64,000 nucleotides of DNA from an uncultured Lachnospiraceae bacterium (GTDB lineage: Bacteria > Bacillota > Clostridia > Lachnospirales > Lachnospiraceae): positions 24,015 to 88,014 of the forward strand of contig CAJTTT010000015.1 of assembly GCA_910579285.1 (NCBI GenBank). The letters run 5' to 3'. The position numbers were made by a program, and so were the translations under genes. Below are positions 1 to 8,692 of the stretch, piece by piece; the stretch's first letter is position 1, and the number at the start of each line of letters is the position of its first letter. The notes below the pieces were generated by a model. That model made no database searches, was not told the origin of the DNA, and worked only from the letters and a program-made list of their open reading frames with translations.

Positions 1-6
1 CCTTTC

Positions 7-975
7 CTATCTCCCTGCTTTCCTGTTACGGATAAAGTCCACATAAACCGCGAGCAGGATAACGAATCCCTTGACAATATACTGCCAGTTGGAATCCACA
101 CCCATCAGGTTCAGTCCGTTGTTCAGAACACCGATAATCAGTACACCGATCAGCGTGCCGCCAAGACGCCCGGAACCACCGCTCATGGAAGTGCCGCCCA
201 CAACAACCGCCGCGATGGCATCCATCTCAGCGCCCTCGCCGGATCTGGGCTGCCCGGAGTACAGTCTCGAGGCAATCACCACGCCCGCGATACCCGCCAT
301 AATCCCGGTAAACGTGTAAACCCAGAACTTCACTTTCTGCACGTTGATGCCCGAAAAGCTTGCCGCCTGCGCGTTGCCGCCCACCGCGTAAATATGCCGC
401 CCGAAATGAGTACGGTTGACAAGCATGACCGCTATCACAAAGATAATCAGCATCAGAATGACCGGCGTCGGAATCGGTCCTACATAACCCGCACCCGGAA
501 ACTTGAACGCGTCCGTCATACAGCGGATCGGCGCGCCCTGTGTGTAGACAAGGGCGATACCCTTTGTGATGTTCATGGATGCCAGCGTCACGATGAAGGG
601 CGGAATGTTCGTTTTGCAGATGACAACGCCGTTAAACATGCCGACAGCCGCACCGATAAGTATTGCAATCAGAAAGGCAGCCACTTCCGGGAGCCCCATG
701 TTGACCACGCATCCTGCCGCCACACAACCCGACAGGGCGATGACGGAACCTACCGAAAGGTCGATACCGCCCAGAATAATAACCATCGTCATTCCTGTTG
801 CAAGAAACAGGTTGGACGCGTTCTGACGCAAGATATTGAACACATTATTCTGCGTCAGGAAAGTAGATCTTGTCGTCGGAAAAATAACAAGAAACACACA
901 CATTGCGAGCAGCGCAATGATAATGCCTATATTGTCTTTAAAATATTTGACAGCTCCGTTTTTAAATCTAACCAT
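7..975 (-). CDS. Sugar ABC transporter permease, RbsC/MglC family
   Basis: Inner-membrane permease of a ribose/galactose-type ABC importer, 322 residues, the usual length for the family. The chain is almost all hydrophobic segments. The motif GGIDLSVGS near residue 70 and the segment AAVVVGGTSMSGGSGRLGGT near residue 255 are hallmarks of the branched-chain/monosaccharide permease family (BPD_transp_2). It starts 19 bases after the stop of the ATPase gene and is clearly the third gene of an SBP-ATPase-permease operon. The exact sugar cannot be read from the sequence. Any further operon genes, such as a kinase or regulator, lie beyond the left edge. Confidence 0.93.
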   Translation of the reverse strand: MVRFKNGAVKYFKDNIGIIIALLAMCVFLVIFPTTRSTFLTQNNVFNILRQNASNLFLATGMTMVIILGGIDLSVGSVIALSGCVAAGCVVNMGLPEVAAFLIAILIGAAVGMFNGVVICKTNIPPFIVTLASMNITKGIALVYTQGAPIRCMTDAFKFPGAGYVGPIPTPVILMLIIFVIAVMLVNRTHFGRHIYAVGGNAQAASFSGINVQKVKFWVYTFTGIMAGIAGVVIASRLYSGQPRSGEGAEMDAIAAVVVGGTSMSGGSGRLGGTLIGVLIIGVLNNGLNLMGVDSNWQYIVKGFVILLAVYVDFIRNRKAGR

Positions 976-994
976 GTTGATACCTCCTCCACAA

Positions 995-2485
995 TTACTT
1001 CGCCGCTAACTGCATGATTTTTTCCTGTGTTACGTCCTCATGGCTGAGGCACCCTGTTACACGACCGTCATTCATCACATATACGCGGTCGCTCATATTG
1101 ATGATCTCCGGCATCTCCGAGGATATCATAATGATAGACATACCCTTTTTCACCAGCTCATTCATAATCGCATAGATCTCCGCCTTCGCGCCCACGTCAA
1201 CGCCCCTGGTCGGCTCATCCAGAATCAGAATTTTCGGGTCTGTGGCAAGCCACCGCCCGATCATCACCTTCTGCTGGTTACCGCCAGACAGGTTTCTGAT
1301 GATCTGCTGCTGGCTCGGCGTTTTGGTCGCCATCATGTCGATATATTTCTGTGTAATTTCTTCTTCCTTCTTATAATCCACGCGGAAGTTTCGGATAAAC
1401 TGTCCCAAAACCTCTATCGTGGAATTAAACTGCACATCCTGCACCAGATAGAGTCCTTCCTCCTTCCGGCTCTCCGGCACGAGCGCAATGCCGTATTTCA
1501 AGGCGTCTACAGGGGACTTGATATGTACCTGCTGCCCCTCCACATAGACGCTGCCCTTCATATCGGGCGTCAGTCCGAACACCGCCTTCATGGTCTCACT
1601 GCGCCCGGCGCCCACCAGACCTGCAAAACCGATGATCTCGCCCCTGCGCAGCTCGAAGCTGGCGTCCTTCACCATCTTTCCGTCCGCGATATGTTCGCCC
1701 TTCAGTATCACTTCCCCCGGATTCTGGAAATCTCTCGTATAATAGTTCGTCAGTTCACGGCCAACCATCATGGCGATCAGTTCGTCCTTGCTCGTTTCTT
1801 TCACGACTCTCGTGCCGACGCTCTCCCCGTCACGCATGACCGTGACACGGTCGCAGATCTCCTCCAGCTCACTCATTTTATGGGAAATATAGATGATACC
1901 CACACCCTTCTTCGTCAGCGTGCGGATTGTCTCAAACAAAAATCCGACCTCTTTGTCTGAAATCGAAGAAGTAGGCTCATCCATAACCAGTATTCTCGCA
2001 TTAAAGGAAATTGCCTTCACAATCTCCACCATCTGCCGCTGGGCGATGGTCAGTTTCTCCACAAGCGTATCTGCATCAATGTGCATTTCATAGGCATCCA
2101 GAAGCTTCTGCGCCTCCTCTGTCATCTGTCTGCGCTTGATATTGAACTTACTCCCCGCCTCTCTTCCGAGAAAAATATTTTCGGCCACCGTCATGTAGGG
2201 AACAAGCACCAGCTCCTGGTGCACAATGGAAACGCCTGCATTTCTGGCCGATACAACACCGTCAATATTCACTTTCTGGCCTTCAATCCAGATTTCTCCT
2301 TCCTCCGCATGGTAGATCCCGCCGAGAACTTTTATCAGGGTGGACTTGCCGGCGCCGTTTTCCCCCAGCAGAGCGTGAACCTCCCCTGCCCGAAGCTGCA
2401 GATTTACATTGCTTAACGCCTTTACGCCCGGAAATGATTTACATATTCCTTTCATTTCAAGCAAATATTTCTCACCCAACTCCAA
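995..2485 (-). CDS. Sugar ABC transporter ATP-binding protein, RbsA/MglA family
   Basis: Duplicated-ATPase subunit of a monosaccharide importer, 496 residues. The first nucleotide-binding domain has Walker A GENGAGKST (residues 41-49) and Walker B LVMDEPT (166-172), but no canonical signature motif. The second has a degenerate P-loop GLVGAGRSE (289-297), the signature LSGGNQQ (399-405) and LILDEPTRG. This asymmetry is normal for RbsA. There is no ATG near the beginning. The gene must start at a TTG: either at 2485, only 3 bases after GGAGG at 2489-2493, or two codons later at 2479 with a better 9-base gap. The next ATG (2455) is too far from the ribosome site. Lies between the binding protein and permease genes. 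Confidence 0.93.
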   Translation of the reverse strand: MELGEKYLLEMKGICKSFPGVKALSNVNLQLRAGEVHALLGENGAGKSTLIKVLGGIYHAEEGEIWIEGQKVNIDGVVSARNAGVSIVHQELVLVPYMTVAENIFLGREAGSKFNIKRRQMTEEAQKLLDAYEMHIDADTLVEKLTIAQRQMVEIVKAISFNARILVMDEPTSSISDKEVGFLFETIRTLTKKGVGIIYISHKMSELEEICDRVTVMRDGESVGTRVVKETSKDELIAMMVGRELTNYYTRDFQNPGEVILKGEHIADGKMVKDASFELRRGEIIGFAGLVGAGRSETMKAVFGLTPDMKGSVYVEGQQVHIKSPVDALKYGIALVPESRKEEGLYLVQDVQFNSTIEVLGQFIRNFRVDYKKEEEITQKYIDMMATKTPSQQQIIRNLSGGNQQKVMIGRWLATDPKILILDEPTRGVDVGAKAEIYAIMNELVKKGMSIIMISSEMPEIINMSDRVYVMNDGRVTGCLSHEDVTQEKIMQLAAK

Positions 2486-2586
2486 TCACCTCCTGCTTCC
2501 TTCCCATAAGGGGAAAGGCTTTGCCCCTCGCCAGCGCATCTCTGCACTGAGAACAAAGCCCTTCCATATATTATAGGACGATCTGT

Positions 2587-3642
2587 TTACTGCCATCCAT
2601 CTGTTCCGAACTCATCCACATTGTCTGCCGTAATCAGGAATGTCTCAATCGGGATAAACTCTTCTACGGTCTCGCCGTCCAGCCACTGATAAGCTGTCTC
2701 AGCGATGGTCTTGCCGATGGAGATCGGGGACTGCGCACCCGTACCTTCCATGATCGTATCTTTCAGCAGAGCTTTTACGTCAGGAGAACCGTCCACACCG
2801 TAAATCATGGGAGTAACGCCCGCTGCATCCGCCGCTGCATATGCGCCGAGAGCCGTGGGATCATTGCCGCCGAAGATGGCTACCACATCAGGGCTTGCTG
2901 TCAGAAGGTCTGTCGCCTTCTCGTTACCAAGCTGCTGGTTACCCTGCGCATCCTGCTGTCCTGCAATATTGAAAGTCACACCGGACTCCTCCAGCGCTGC
3001 GAGGAAACCGTTTGTTCTGTCAGTCACGGACTGCATGGTCGGGGAATCCAGAACCAGAATGTCGCCGCCGTCCGGGCACTTCTCAGCCAGATCCTTGCCG
3101 CAGACATATCCCGCATTGTAGTTATCGGAACCTGCGTAGGAAACCAGATAGCTCATATCGCCCACCTGTGTGTCGAAACCGAACATCGGGATGTCCGCAT
3201 CCTTCAGCATATCAAGCGCAGGAATGATGCCGTCTGCATCTACCGGGTTTACAAAGATCAGATCAATGTCTCTGGAGATCAGATCCTCAATCTGGTCGAT
3301 CTGCGTGTTGGAATCGTTGGCAGGATCCATAGATACCAGCGTGTCACCGTGAGACTCTACCACTTCCCTGATCGCGCCCTCCAGAGCTACGAAGAAGGGA
3401 TTGGTGCCGTCCATACAGGTGTAGCCGATCACTCTGCCGCCCTCAGAAGCTGCAGGCGCCTCTGCCTCTGCAGCGGGTTCTTCTGCCGCAGGCGCTTCCT
3501 CCGCCGCGGGCGCTTCCTCTGCCGCAGGCGCCTCCGCTGCCGGCTCAGTCGCCGCAGGCGCTGCCTCGCCGCCGCCGCAGCCTGCAAGGATTGTGGTCAG
3601 CATTGCCGCACATAAAACTGCACTTACCATTTTTTTCTTCAT
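2587..3642 (-). CDS. Sugar ABC transporter substrate-binding lipoprotein, RbsB-like
   Basis: Extracellular sugar-binding lipoprotein, 351 residues from the ATG at 3642, chosen because GGAGG lies at 3651-3655 and because a lipoprotein signal follows directly (MKKKMVSAVL, lipobox ILAGC, Cys22). Residues 27-64 are an Ala/Glu/Pro linker, common in Lachnospiraceae binding proteins. The rest is a Peripl_BP_4 periplasmic-binding fold: opening strand RVIGYTCMDGTNPFF, sugar-contact segments such as DPANDSNTQIDQIEDLI, and the hinge strand MIYGVDGSPDVKALL. First gene of the operon with the RbsA- and RbsC-like genes. Ligand unknown. Confidence 0.93.
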   Translation of the reverse strand: MKKKMVSAVLCAAMLTTILAGCGGGEAAPAATEPAAEAPAAEEAPAAEEAPAAEEPAAEAEAPAASEGGRVIGYTCMDGTNPFFVALEGAIREVVESHGDTLVSMDPANDSNTQIDQIEDLISRDIDLIFVNPVDADGIIPALDMLKDADIPMFGFDTQVGDMSYLVSYAGSDNYNAGYVCGKDLAEKCPDGGDILVLDSPTMQSVTDRTNGFLAALEESGVTFNIAGQQDAQGNQQLGNEKATDLLTASPDVVAIFGGNDPTALGAYAAADAAGVTPMIYGVDGSPDVKALLKDTIMEGTGAQSPISIGKTIAETAYQWLDGETVEEFIPIETFLITADNVDEFGTDGWQ

Positions 3643-3728
3643 CTCATTTTCCTCCCTTACGTTTTTGGATAAGACGATTATAAGTGTTTTCTTTCCTGCC
3701 GGCACCTGTCCTTTGTAATGAATCTTTT

Positions 3729-3757
3729 ATGACATCTGTCATTTTTTCATATGACAA
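3729..3757. promoter_or_regulatory. Overlapping palindromes upstream of the sugar ABC operon
   Basis: ATGACATCTGTCAT (3729-3742) is a perfect dyad ATGACA-N2-TGTCAT. It is followed by a second TCATATGACA element. They lie about 90-110 bases upstream of the binding-protein start. A TATAAT hexamer (minus strand, in CACTTATAATCG) lies between them and the gene but lacks a good -35 box. An activator or repressor site is possible; this is inference from symmetry and position only. Confidence 0.3.
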
Positions 3758-3800
3758 TTTCAAAGTGCGCATAAGCAGAGAAGGAAGGCTTATGTGCGCA

Positions 3801-3833
3801 AAAGAAAGAGAAGACCTCACGATCTTCTCTTTC
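3801..3833 (-). terminator. Intrinsic terminator after the trpB-like gene
   Basis: On the minus strand a perfect 10-bp stem AAAGAGAAGA/TCTTCTCTTT (3824-3833 with 3806-3815) and an 8-base loop are followed by CTTTTG. It lies 32 bases past the stop of the trpB-like gene. Confidence 0.7.
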
Positions 3834-3864
3834 GTATATTCTGTATTTATACCCGTGTATCGAA

Positions 3865-5244
3865 TCATTCACCCGGAACAGACGGAAGACCCGCAAACCC
3901 TTTTTCCAGATCCTCCTTGGTAGGAACATAATCCATCATCTGTCCATCGTGGAACTTTCCGTAAGCCACCATATCGAAATATCCCGTGCCTGTCAGACCG
4001 AAGACAATCGTCTTCTCCTCCCCTGTCTCCTTGCACTTCACAGCCTCATCAATGGCTGCCTTGATTGCATGTGCACTCTCCGGGGCGGGCAGGATTCCCT
4101 CGATTCTCGCAAACTCCTCCGCCGCCTTAAACACAGCTGTCTGCTCTACGCTGACCGCCTCGATCAGACCGTCATCATACAACTGCGACACAACGGAACT
4201 CATACCGTGATAGCGCAGGCCGCCCGCATGGTTCGGGGCAGGCATAAAGCCGCTTCCCAGCGTGTACATCTTCGCGAGCGGACAAACCTTTCCCGTATCG
4301 CAGAAATCATACACATATTTTCCTCTGGTCAGACTGGGACAGGATGCCGGTTCCACCGCTATGATACGGTAGTCCGCCTCCCCTCTGATCTTCTCTCCAA
4401 CGAAGGGGGAAATCAGACCGCCCAGGTTGGAGCCGCCGCCTGCACAGCCGATAATCATATCCGGCTTAATGTCATATTTTCTGAGTGCCGCCCTCGTCTC
4501 CTCACCGATGATGGACTGGTGCAAAAGCACCTGGGAAAGTACGCTGCCAAGCACATAGCGGTACCCTTCCCTCTTCCCGGCAGCCTCCACCGCCTCGGAA
4601 ATTGCACAGCCGAGACTGCCGCCCGTTCCCGGAAACTCTTCCAGAATTTTCCGTCCTACATTCGTGGTATCGGAGGGCGACGGCGTTACCTGCGCGCCGT
4701 AAGTGCGCATCACCTCGCGGCGGAAAGGCTTCTGCTCGTAAGAAACCTTCACCATATAGACATGGCAGTCCAGCCCAAAATAGGAGCATGCCATTGACAA
4801 CGCTGTTCCCCACTGGCCGGCGCCGGTCTCCGTGGTTACGCCTGCAAGACCCTGCTGCTTCGCATAATATGCCTGTGCGATGGCCGAGTTGAGCTTATGG
4901 CTGCCGCTCGTATTGTTTCCCTCAAATTTATAGTAGATCTTAGCCGGCGTATCCAGCTTCTTTTCCAGACAGTACGCACGCACAAGCGGCGACGGCCGGT
5001 ACATCTTGTAGAAATCCAGAATCTCCTGCGGGATGTCGATATAGGCATCCGTATCGTTTAATTCCTGTCTCGCCAGCTCGTCACAGAACACTTCCCGCAG
5101 CTCCTCGAAGGTAATCGGCTGCAGAGTGCCGGGATGTAACAGCGGTGCGGGCTTATTCTTCATATCGGCCCGGACATTGTACCACTGTTTCGGCATCTCC
5201 TCCTCTTCCAGATAAATTTTGTACGGTATCGTCTTCTCTGACAT
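3865..5244 (-). CDS. trpB: Tryptophan synthase beta chain, TrpB2 type (stand-alone)
   Basis: PLP enzyme that joins indole and serine to form tryptophan, 459 residues. That is about 50 longer than ordinary TrpB and typical of the TrpB2 class. The PLP lysine is K117 in GSHKLNSA, the glutamate/substrate loop is TETGAGQWG (139-147) and the phosphate-binding loop is CAGGGSN (267-273). The N-terminal extension with QWYNVRADM and KPAPLLHPGT is also characteristic of TrpB2. No trpA or other trp gene is next to it, and it has its own terminator. TrpB2 proteins elsewhere act as indole-salvage enzymes; that role here is inference. Confidence 0.9.
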   Translation of the reverse strand: MSEKTIPYKIYLEEEEMPKQWYNVRADMKNKPAPLLHPGTLQPITFEELREVFCDELARQELNDTDAYIDIPQEILDFYKMYRPSPLVRAYCLEKKLDTPAKIYYKFEGNNTSGSHKLNSAIAQAYYAKQQGLAGVTTETGAGQWGTALSMACSYFGLDCHVYMVKVSYEQKPFRREVMRTYGAQVTPSPSDTTNVGRKILEEFPGTGGSLGCAISEAVEAAGKREGYRYVLGSVLSQVLLHQSIIGEETRAALRKYDIKPDMIIGCAGGGSNLGGLISPFVGEKIRGEADYRIIAVEPASCPSLTRGKYVYDFCDTGKVCPLAKMYTLGSGFMPAPNHAGGLRYHGMSSVVSQLYDDGLIEAVSVEQTAVFKAAEEFARIEGILPAPESAHAIKAAIDEAVKCKETGEEKTIVFGLTGTGYFDMVAYGKFHDGQMMDYVPTKEDLEKGFAGLPSVPGE

Positions 5245-5265
5245 GATTCCTCTCCCTGTCCTAAA

Positions 5266-6915
5266 TTAATGTTTGAGCTTGAACCTGCTGGTCTGTTTCT
5301 GCATCTGGTTCACCTGTTCAAACAACTCTGCGCTGACAGCCGCAGACTCCTCGCTGTTGGCTGTGTTCGTCTGCACCACGTTGGAAATCTGCCCGAGCGC
5401 CTCGGATACCTGAGAGATCGCGGTAGCCTCGATCTGCACTGCATCCGCAAACTCTTCCACCGCATCGTTGGACTGTGTAACGAGTGTGAGCGTCTTCTTT
5501 AAGGATGTGGAAACTTCCTCCACAATCCTGCTGCCCCTGCCTGCTGCCTGTACGGAGTTTTCAATCAGCTCCTTCGTAGCCTTAGCCGCCTGATCGGATT
5601 TCGCTGCCAGATCACGGACTTCCTTCGCCACCACGGCAAAGCCCTTGCCAGCCTCTCCGGCCCTGCTTGCTTCCACTGCCGCATTCAGTGCAAGGATGTT
5701 CGTCTGGAAAGCAATATTTTCAATTGTGGAAATAATATTCTCGATCTGCTGCGAAGTATCGCTGATATCTGTCATGGCGCTGATCAGCTGCTCCATCTGC
5801 TGGCTGCTCAGATTCACCTGATCGCCGGTCAGATGTGCATTATCCCGCATCTCGGTAGCCATCTGAATATTCTTCTCCGCGCTTCTTGCCAGATCATCTG
5901 TTGTAGCGGTAAGCTCTTCCACTGCAGCCGCCTGATCCGTTGCACCCTCAGCCAGCATCTGGGAACTGTTGGAAAGACTCTGGGCATGCCCGAATACCTT
6001 GTGCTCCACATCGTTGATGTTGTTCATCGCCGAGGAGAGGGAAGCCGTAAAGCTGTCAATGGATTCTGAGATAGAGCGGAAATCACCGATAAAGGGAACC
6101 GACGCCTCCACATCAAAATTGCCGCCGGAAAGCTGGCTCATCATACGGTTGATATCTTCTATATACTGGTTGATCCGCTCTATGGACTGCTTCAGTGTCC
6201 TTGCCAGATCACCGATCTCATCATTGGCATCATAATTCAGTTCAATCTTCATACAGCCATCCTGTAACGGCTTCGTCTTCGCCGTGATCAGCAGAATCGG
6301 CTTCAGCACACGTCTCAAAATATAGAGCACCAGACTTAACAATAAAATTAACGTCAGAAAAAGTCCCACGCCTGTAACGATATGCATGGTACGCACGGTC
6401 TGCTCCATATGCAGTGCGCTGAGCTCGTTCAGCTCCACACCGCGCTCCACAACCTGCTCCAGAAGCCCTACCAGAACACTCAGATTACTTGAGATGGTCT
6501 CCTGGTAATACGCCTGCGCCTGCGCAGGATCCGCATTGTAAAGCTCCAGCACATAGGTCGCTGACTCATGCAGTTCCTTATGCAACGGCTCAAGCTGGGT
6601 CCTCAGGTCGAGAATGGTCTTATCTTCCGTTCCCGCCTCACCGTAAAGCCACTGTCCCAGCACACAGCCTGTGGGATCCGTACTGCCGGTAAATTCCATG
6701 CCGGCATACAAGGCATTGCTTAAGTTGGAAGCCCACTTGTAATGGGCCGACTCCGCCTTCTGTGCCCTCTGCAGCACATCATTAACCGCAACATTGGCTG
6801 CCGCACTGTCCTCCATATTATAAATGTTTTTTGTTGTCATTACACTGAACACCATAACTGCCAGCAAGGCAGCCGCCACCCGGACTCCGGCCATGATTTT
6901 TATACTCTTGCGCAT
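5266..6915 (-). CDS. Methyl-accepting chemotaxis protein with extracytoplasmic CZB-like domain
   Basis: Transmembrane chemoreceptor, 549 residues from the ATG at 6915, which follows AAAGGAG with good spacing; an upstream in-frame ATG has no ribosome site. TM1 is about residues 11-27 and TM2 about 178-200, then a HAMP region (201-255) and a cytoplasmic signalling hairpin with the core AFQTNILALNAAVEASRAGE. Between the membrane segments residues 55-120 carry the pattern H58xxxW, C84xxGxW, H112 and H116, the four ligands of the chemoreceptor zinc-binding (CZB) family. CZB domains are mostly cytoplasmic, so this placement is unusual. Expressed alone from the promoter at 6966-6994. Confidence 0.9.
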   Translation of the reverse strand: MRKSIKIMAGVRVAAALLAVMVFSVMTTKNIYNMEDSAAANVAVNDVLQRAQKAESAHYKWASNLSNALYAGMEFTGSTDPTGCVLGQWLYGEAGTEDKTILDLRTQLEPLHKELHESATYVLELYNADPAQAQAYYQETISSNLSVLVGLLEQVVERGVELNELSALHMEQTVRTMHIVTGVGLFLTLILLLSLVLYILRRVLKPILLITAKTKPLQDGCMKIELNYDANDEIGDLARTLKQSIERINQYIEDINRMMSQLSGGNFDVEASVPFIGDFRSISESIDSFTASLSSAMNNINDVEHKVFGHAQSLSNSSQMLAEGATDQAAAVEELTATTDDLARSAEKNIQMATEMRDNAHLTGDQVNLSSQQMEQLISAMTDISDTSQQIENIISTIENIAFQTNILALNAAVEASRAGEAGKGFAVVAKEVRDLAAKSDQAAKATKELIENSVQAAGRGSRIVEEVSTSLKKTLTLVTQSNDAVEEFADAVQIEATAISQVSEALGQISNVVQTNTANSEESAAVSAELFEQVNQMQKQTSRFKLKH

Positions 6916-6965
6916 CTCCACTTCTCCTTTAATCATGTTATGTTTATGTACAATCGTACGAATAG

Positions 6966-6994
6966 ATTGTAGCATAACCGCTCGCTTATTTCAA
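6966..6994 (-). promoter_or_regulatory. Sigma-A-type promoter of the chemoreceptor gene
   Basis: Minus strand TTGAAA (6989-6994), 17-base spacer, TACAAT (6966-6971), about 50 bases upstream of the start codon. Confidence 0.65.
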
Positions 6995-7060
6995 TCACTT
7001 AAAATAAATCCTTATGCTGGTTTGGGGCAAAATATCCCCCTGACGGATGCGTGCGGACCA

Positions 7061-7255
7061 CTAGCCGCAGTCCGGCTCCTGTGCATCAAACAGTTTCCCC
7101 GTGGCAAAGGGACTTCCCACATCGCACCGCCCGTGATGATATGCCTTTTTCTGCTCACCCCCGGAAAGTTCCTCCGAAGTTTCCACCTTGATCCGGCTGA
7201 CGCCGTCTTTCGTCAGATTGTCCAGCATTTTGATTACGTCATCCACTTCACTCAT
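7061..7255 (-). CDS. Small protein of unknown function at the end of the siroheme operon
   Basis: A 64-residue protein preceded by an excellent ribosome site (AAGGAGGGTGACAG before ATG), starting 30 bases after the hemL stop, so it is very likely translated. The first half (SEVDDVIKMLDNLTKDGVSRIKVE) looks helical then beta. The second half has the striking segment YHHGRCDVGSPFATGKLFD, dense in potential ligands (His-His, Cys, Asp). No signal peptide or membrane segment is visible. I do not recognise the family. Its position as the last gene of a siroheme operon suggests a role in tetrapyrrole or metal handling, which is inference. Confidence 0.7.
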   Translation of the reverse strand: MSEVDDVIKMLDNLTKDGVSRIKVETSEELSGGEQKKAYHHGRCDVGSPFATGKLFDAQEPDCG

Positions 7256-7285
7256 CTGTCACCCTCCTTATTTACTATATTCCAG

Positions 7286-8653
7286 TCACATCTTCGGCGC
7301 GACTGCATGCAAAGCCGCTCCCACGCACGCTGCAACAGCTTCGCAGGTCTCTTCAATCAACGCATCAGAATGGGCATCCGAGACAAACACCGCCTCAAAC
7401 TGGGATGGCGCCACATAAATGCCCCGTTCCAGCATGTTGTTGAAATACGCCGCGAACGCTTTTCGGTCACACAGACAGGCATCCTCATAATTTTCCACCT
7501 GCCGCAGATGTCTGCGCCGTTCCTGCTCCCCGTCCCCTGTTCCCGGAGCGTTTTCCCAAATGCCGTCCGCATTCCGGCCGGGAACAAAAAATGCCGAGAG
7601 CAGCGAACCCGCCCGGTTCACCACAAGTCCCGCCTTTCGGTACGCCTCGGAAAGCTTCCCGGCCCGCCTGTCGATCCTCTCATAGATGCCCGTATCATCT
7701 ATCAGAATTTTCAGCGTTGTGATACCCGCCGCCACCGCCACAGGGTTGCCCGAAAGCGTTCCCGCCTGATAGACCGCTCCAAGGGGCGCAACGCAGGACA
7801 TGATATCCCGCCTGCCGCCGTAAGCCGCCAGCGGCATCCCGCCGCCCACAATCTTTCCGAAGGTGTACAGATCCGCATGCACGCCCGTGTACGCGGACGC
7901 GCCTCCAAGCCCAAGCCGGAAGCCCGTGATCACCTCGTCGAAAAGCAGAAGCGCGCCATGCTCTTTCGTGATACGGCGCAAAAACTCCAGAAACCCTTTT
8001 TTCGGCGGCACCACACCCATGTTGGCCGCCACCGGCTCCACCACCACCGCCGCCACCTGGCCGTAGTTTTCCTCCATCAATGCGCGCACGGACTCCTCGT
8101 CATTGTAGACTGCCGTCAGCGTACCCGCCGCATATCCCGCCGGCACACCCGCGCTGTCCGGCACCGACTGGGTCATCAGCCCGGAACCCGCTTTCACCAG
8201 CAGACCGTCTGAATGGCCGTGGTAATTGCCTGCAAACTTGATGATCTTCTCCCGGCCCGTGAATCCTCTTGCCACGCGCACGGCGCTCATCACCGCCTCC
8301 GTCCCGGAACTGACCAGACGCACCATCTCCACATCGGGCACGCAGACACCGATCAGTTCCGAAAGCTCCACTTCCCCCGCTGTGGGCGCGCCGAAAGTCA
8401 GCCCGTCCGCACAGGCCCTCTGCACCGCCTCCACCACTTTCGGGTGCGCATGTCCAAGAATACCCGGCCCCCAGGAACAGACATAATCCAGATATCTGTG
8501 TCCGTCCGCATCAAAAAGCCACGGCCCCTGCGCCCTGTGCACAAAAAAGGGATGCCTGCCCACCGCGCCAAACGCCCGCACCGGGGAATTGACCCCGCCG
8601 GGGATTCTTTGCCGCGCTCTGTTGAAAAGTTGTTCCGATCTTACGTTTTCCAT
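7286..8653 (-). CDS. hemL: Glutamate-1-semialdehyde 2,1-aminomutase
   Basis: PLP enzyme that converts glutamate-1-semialdehyde to 5-aminolevulinate, the second step of the C5 pathway. 455 residues from the ATG at 8653, which has GGGGAG just upstream; an in-frame ATG at 8665 lacks a site. The N-terminal motif RIPGGVNSPVRAF, DEVITGFR and the PLP lysine in YTFGKIVGGGMPLAAYGG identify it. It is about 25 residues longer than usual because of an insert rich in Arg, Glu and Gly before the conserved NYEDA motif. It lies between hemB (27-base gap to the possible start at 8665, 39 to the chosen start) and the small terminal gene. Confidence 0.95.
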   Translation of the reverse strand: MENVRSEQLFNRARQRIPGGVNSPVRAFGAVGRHPFFVHRAQGPWLFDADGHRYLDYVCSWGPGILGHAHPKVVEAVQRACADGLTFGAPTAGEVELSELIGVCVPDVEMVRLVSSGTEAVMSAVRVARGFTGREKIIKFAGNYHGHSDGLLVKAGSGLMTQSVPDSAGVPAGYAAGTLTAVYNDEESVRALMEENYGQVAAVVVEPVAANMGVVPPKKGFLEFLRRITKEHGALLLFDEVITGFRLGLGGASAYTGVHADLYTFGKIVGGGMPLAAYGGRRDIMSCVAPLGAVYQAGTLSGNPVAVAAGITTLKILIDDTGIYERIDRRAGKLSEAYRKAGLVVNRAGSLLSAFFVPGRNADGIWENAPGTGDGEQERRRHLRQVENYEDACLCDRKAFAAYFNNMLERGIYVAPSQFEAVFVSDAHSDALIEETCEAVAACVGAALHAVAPKM

Positions 8654-8692
8654 AGGACTCCCCATTCCGAAGTGTTTACACAGGCCGCCCTG

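Noticed and set aside
3644..3868. Open frame of 74 codons on the minus strand between the ABC operon and trpB
   Set aside because: It overlaps the terminator and promoter region and the start of the binding-protein gene, with no ribosome site and no sensible protein composition.
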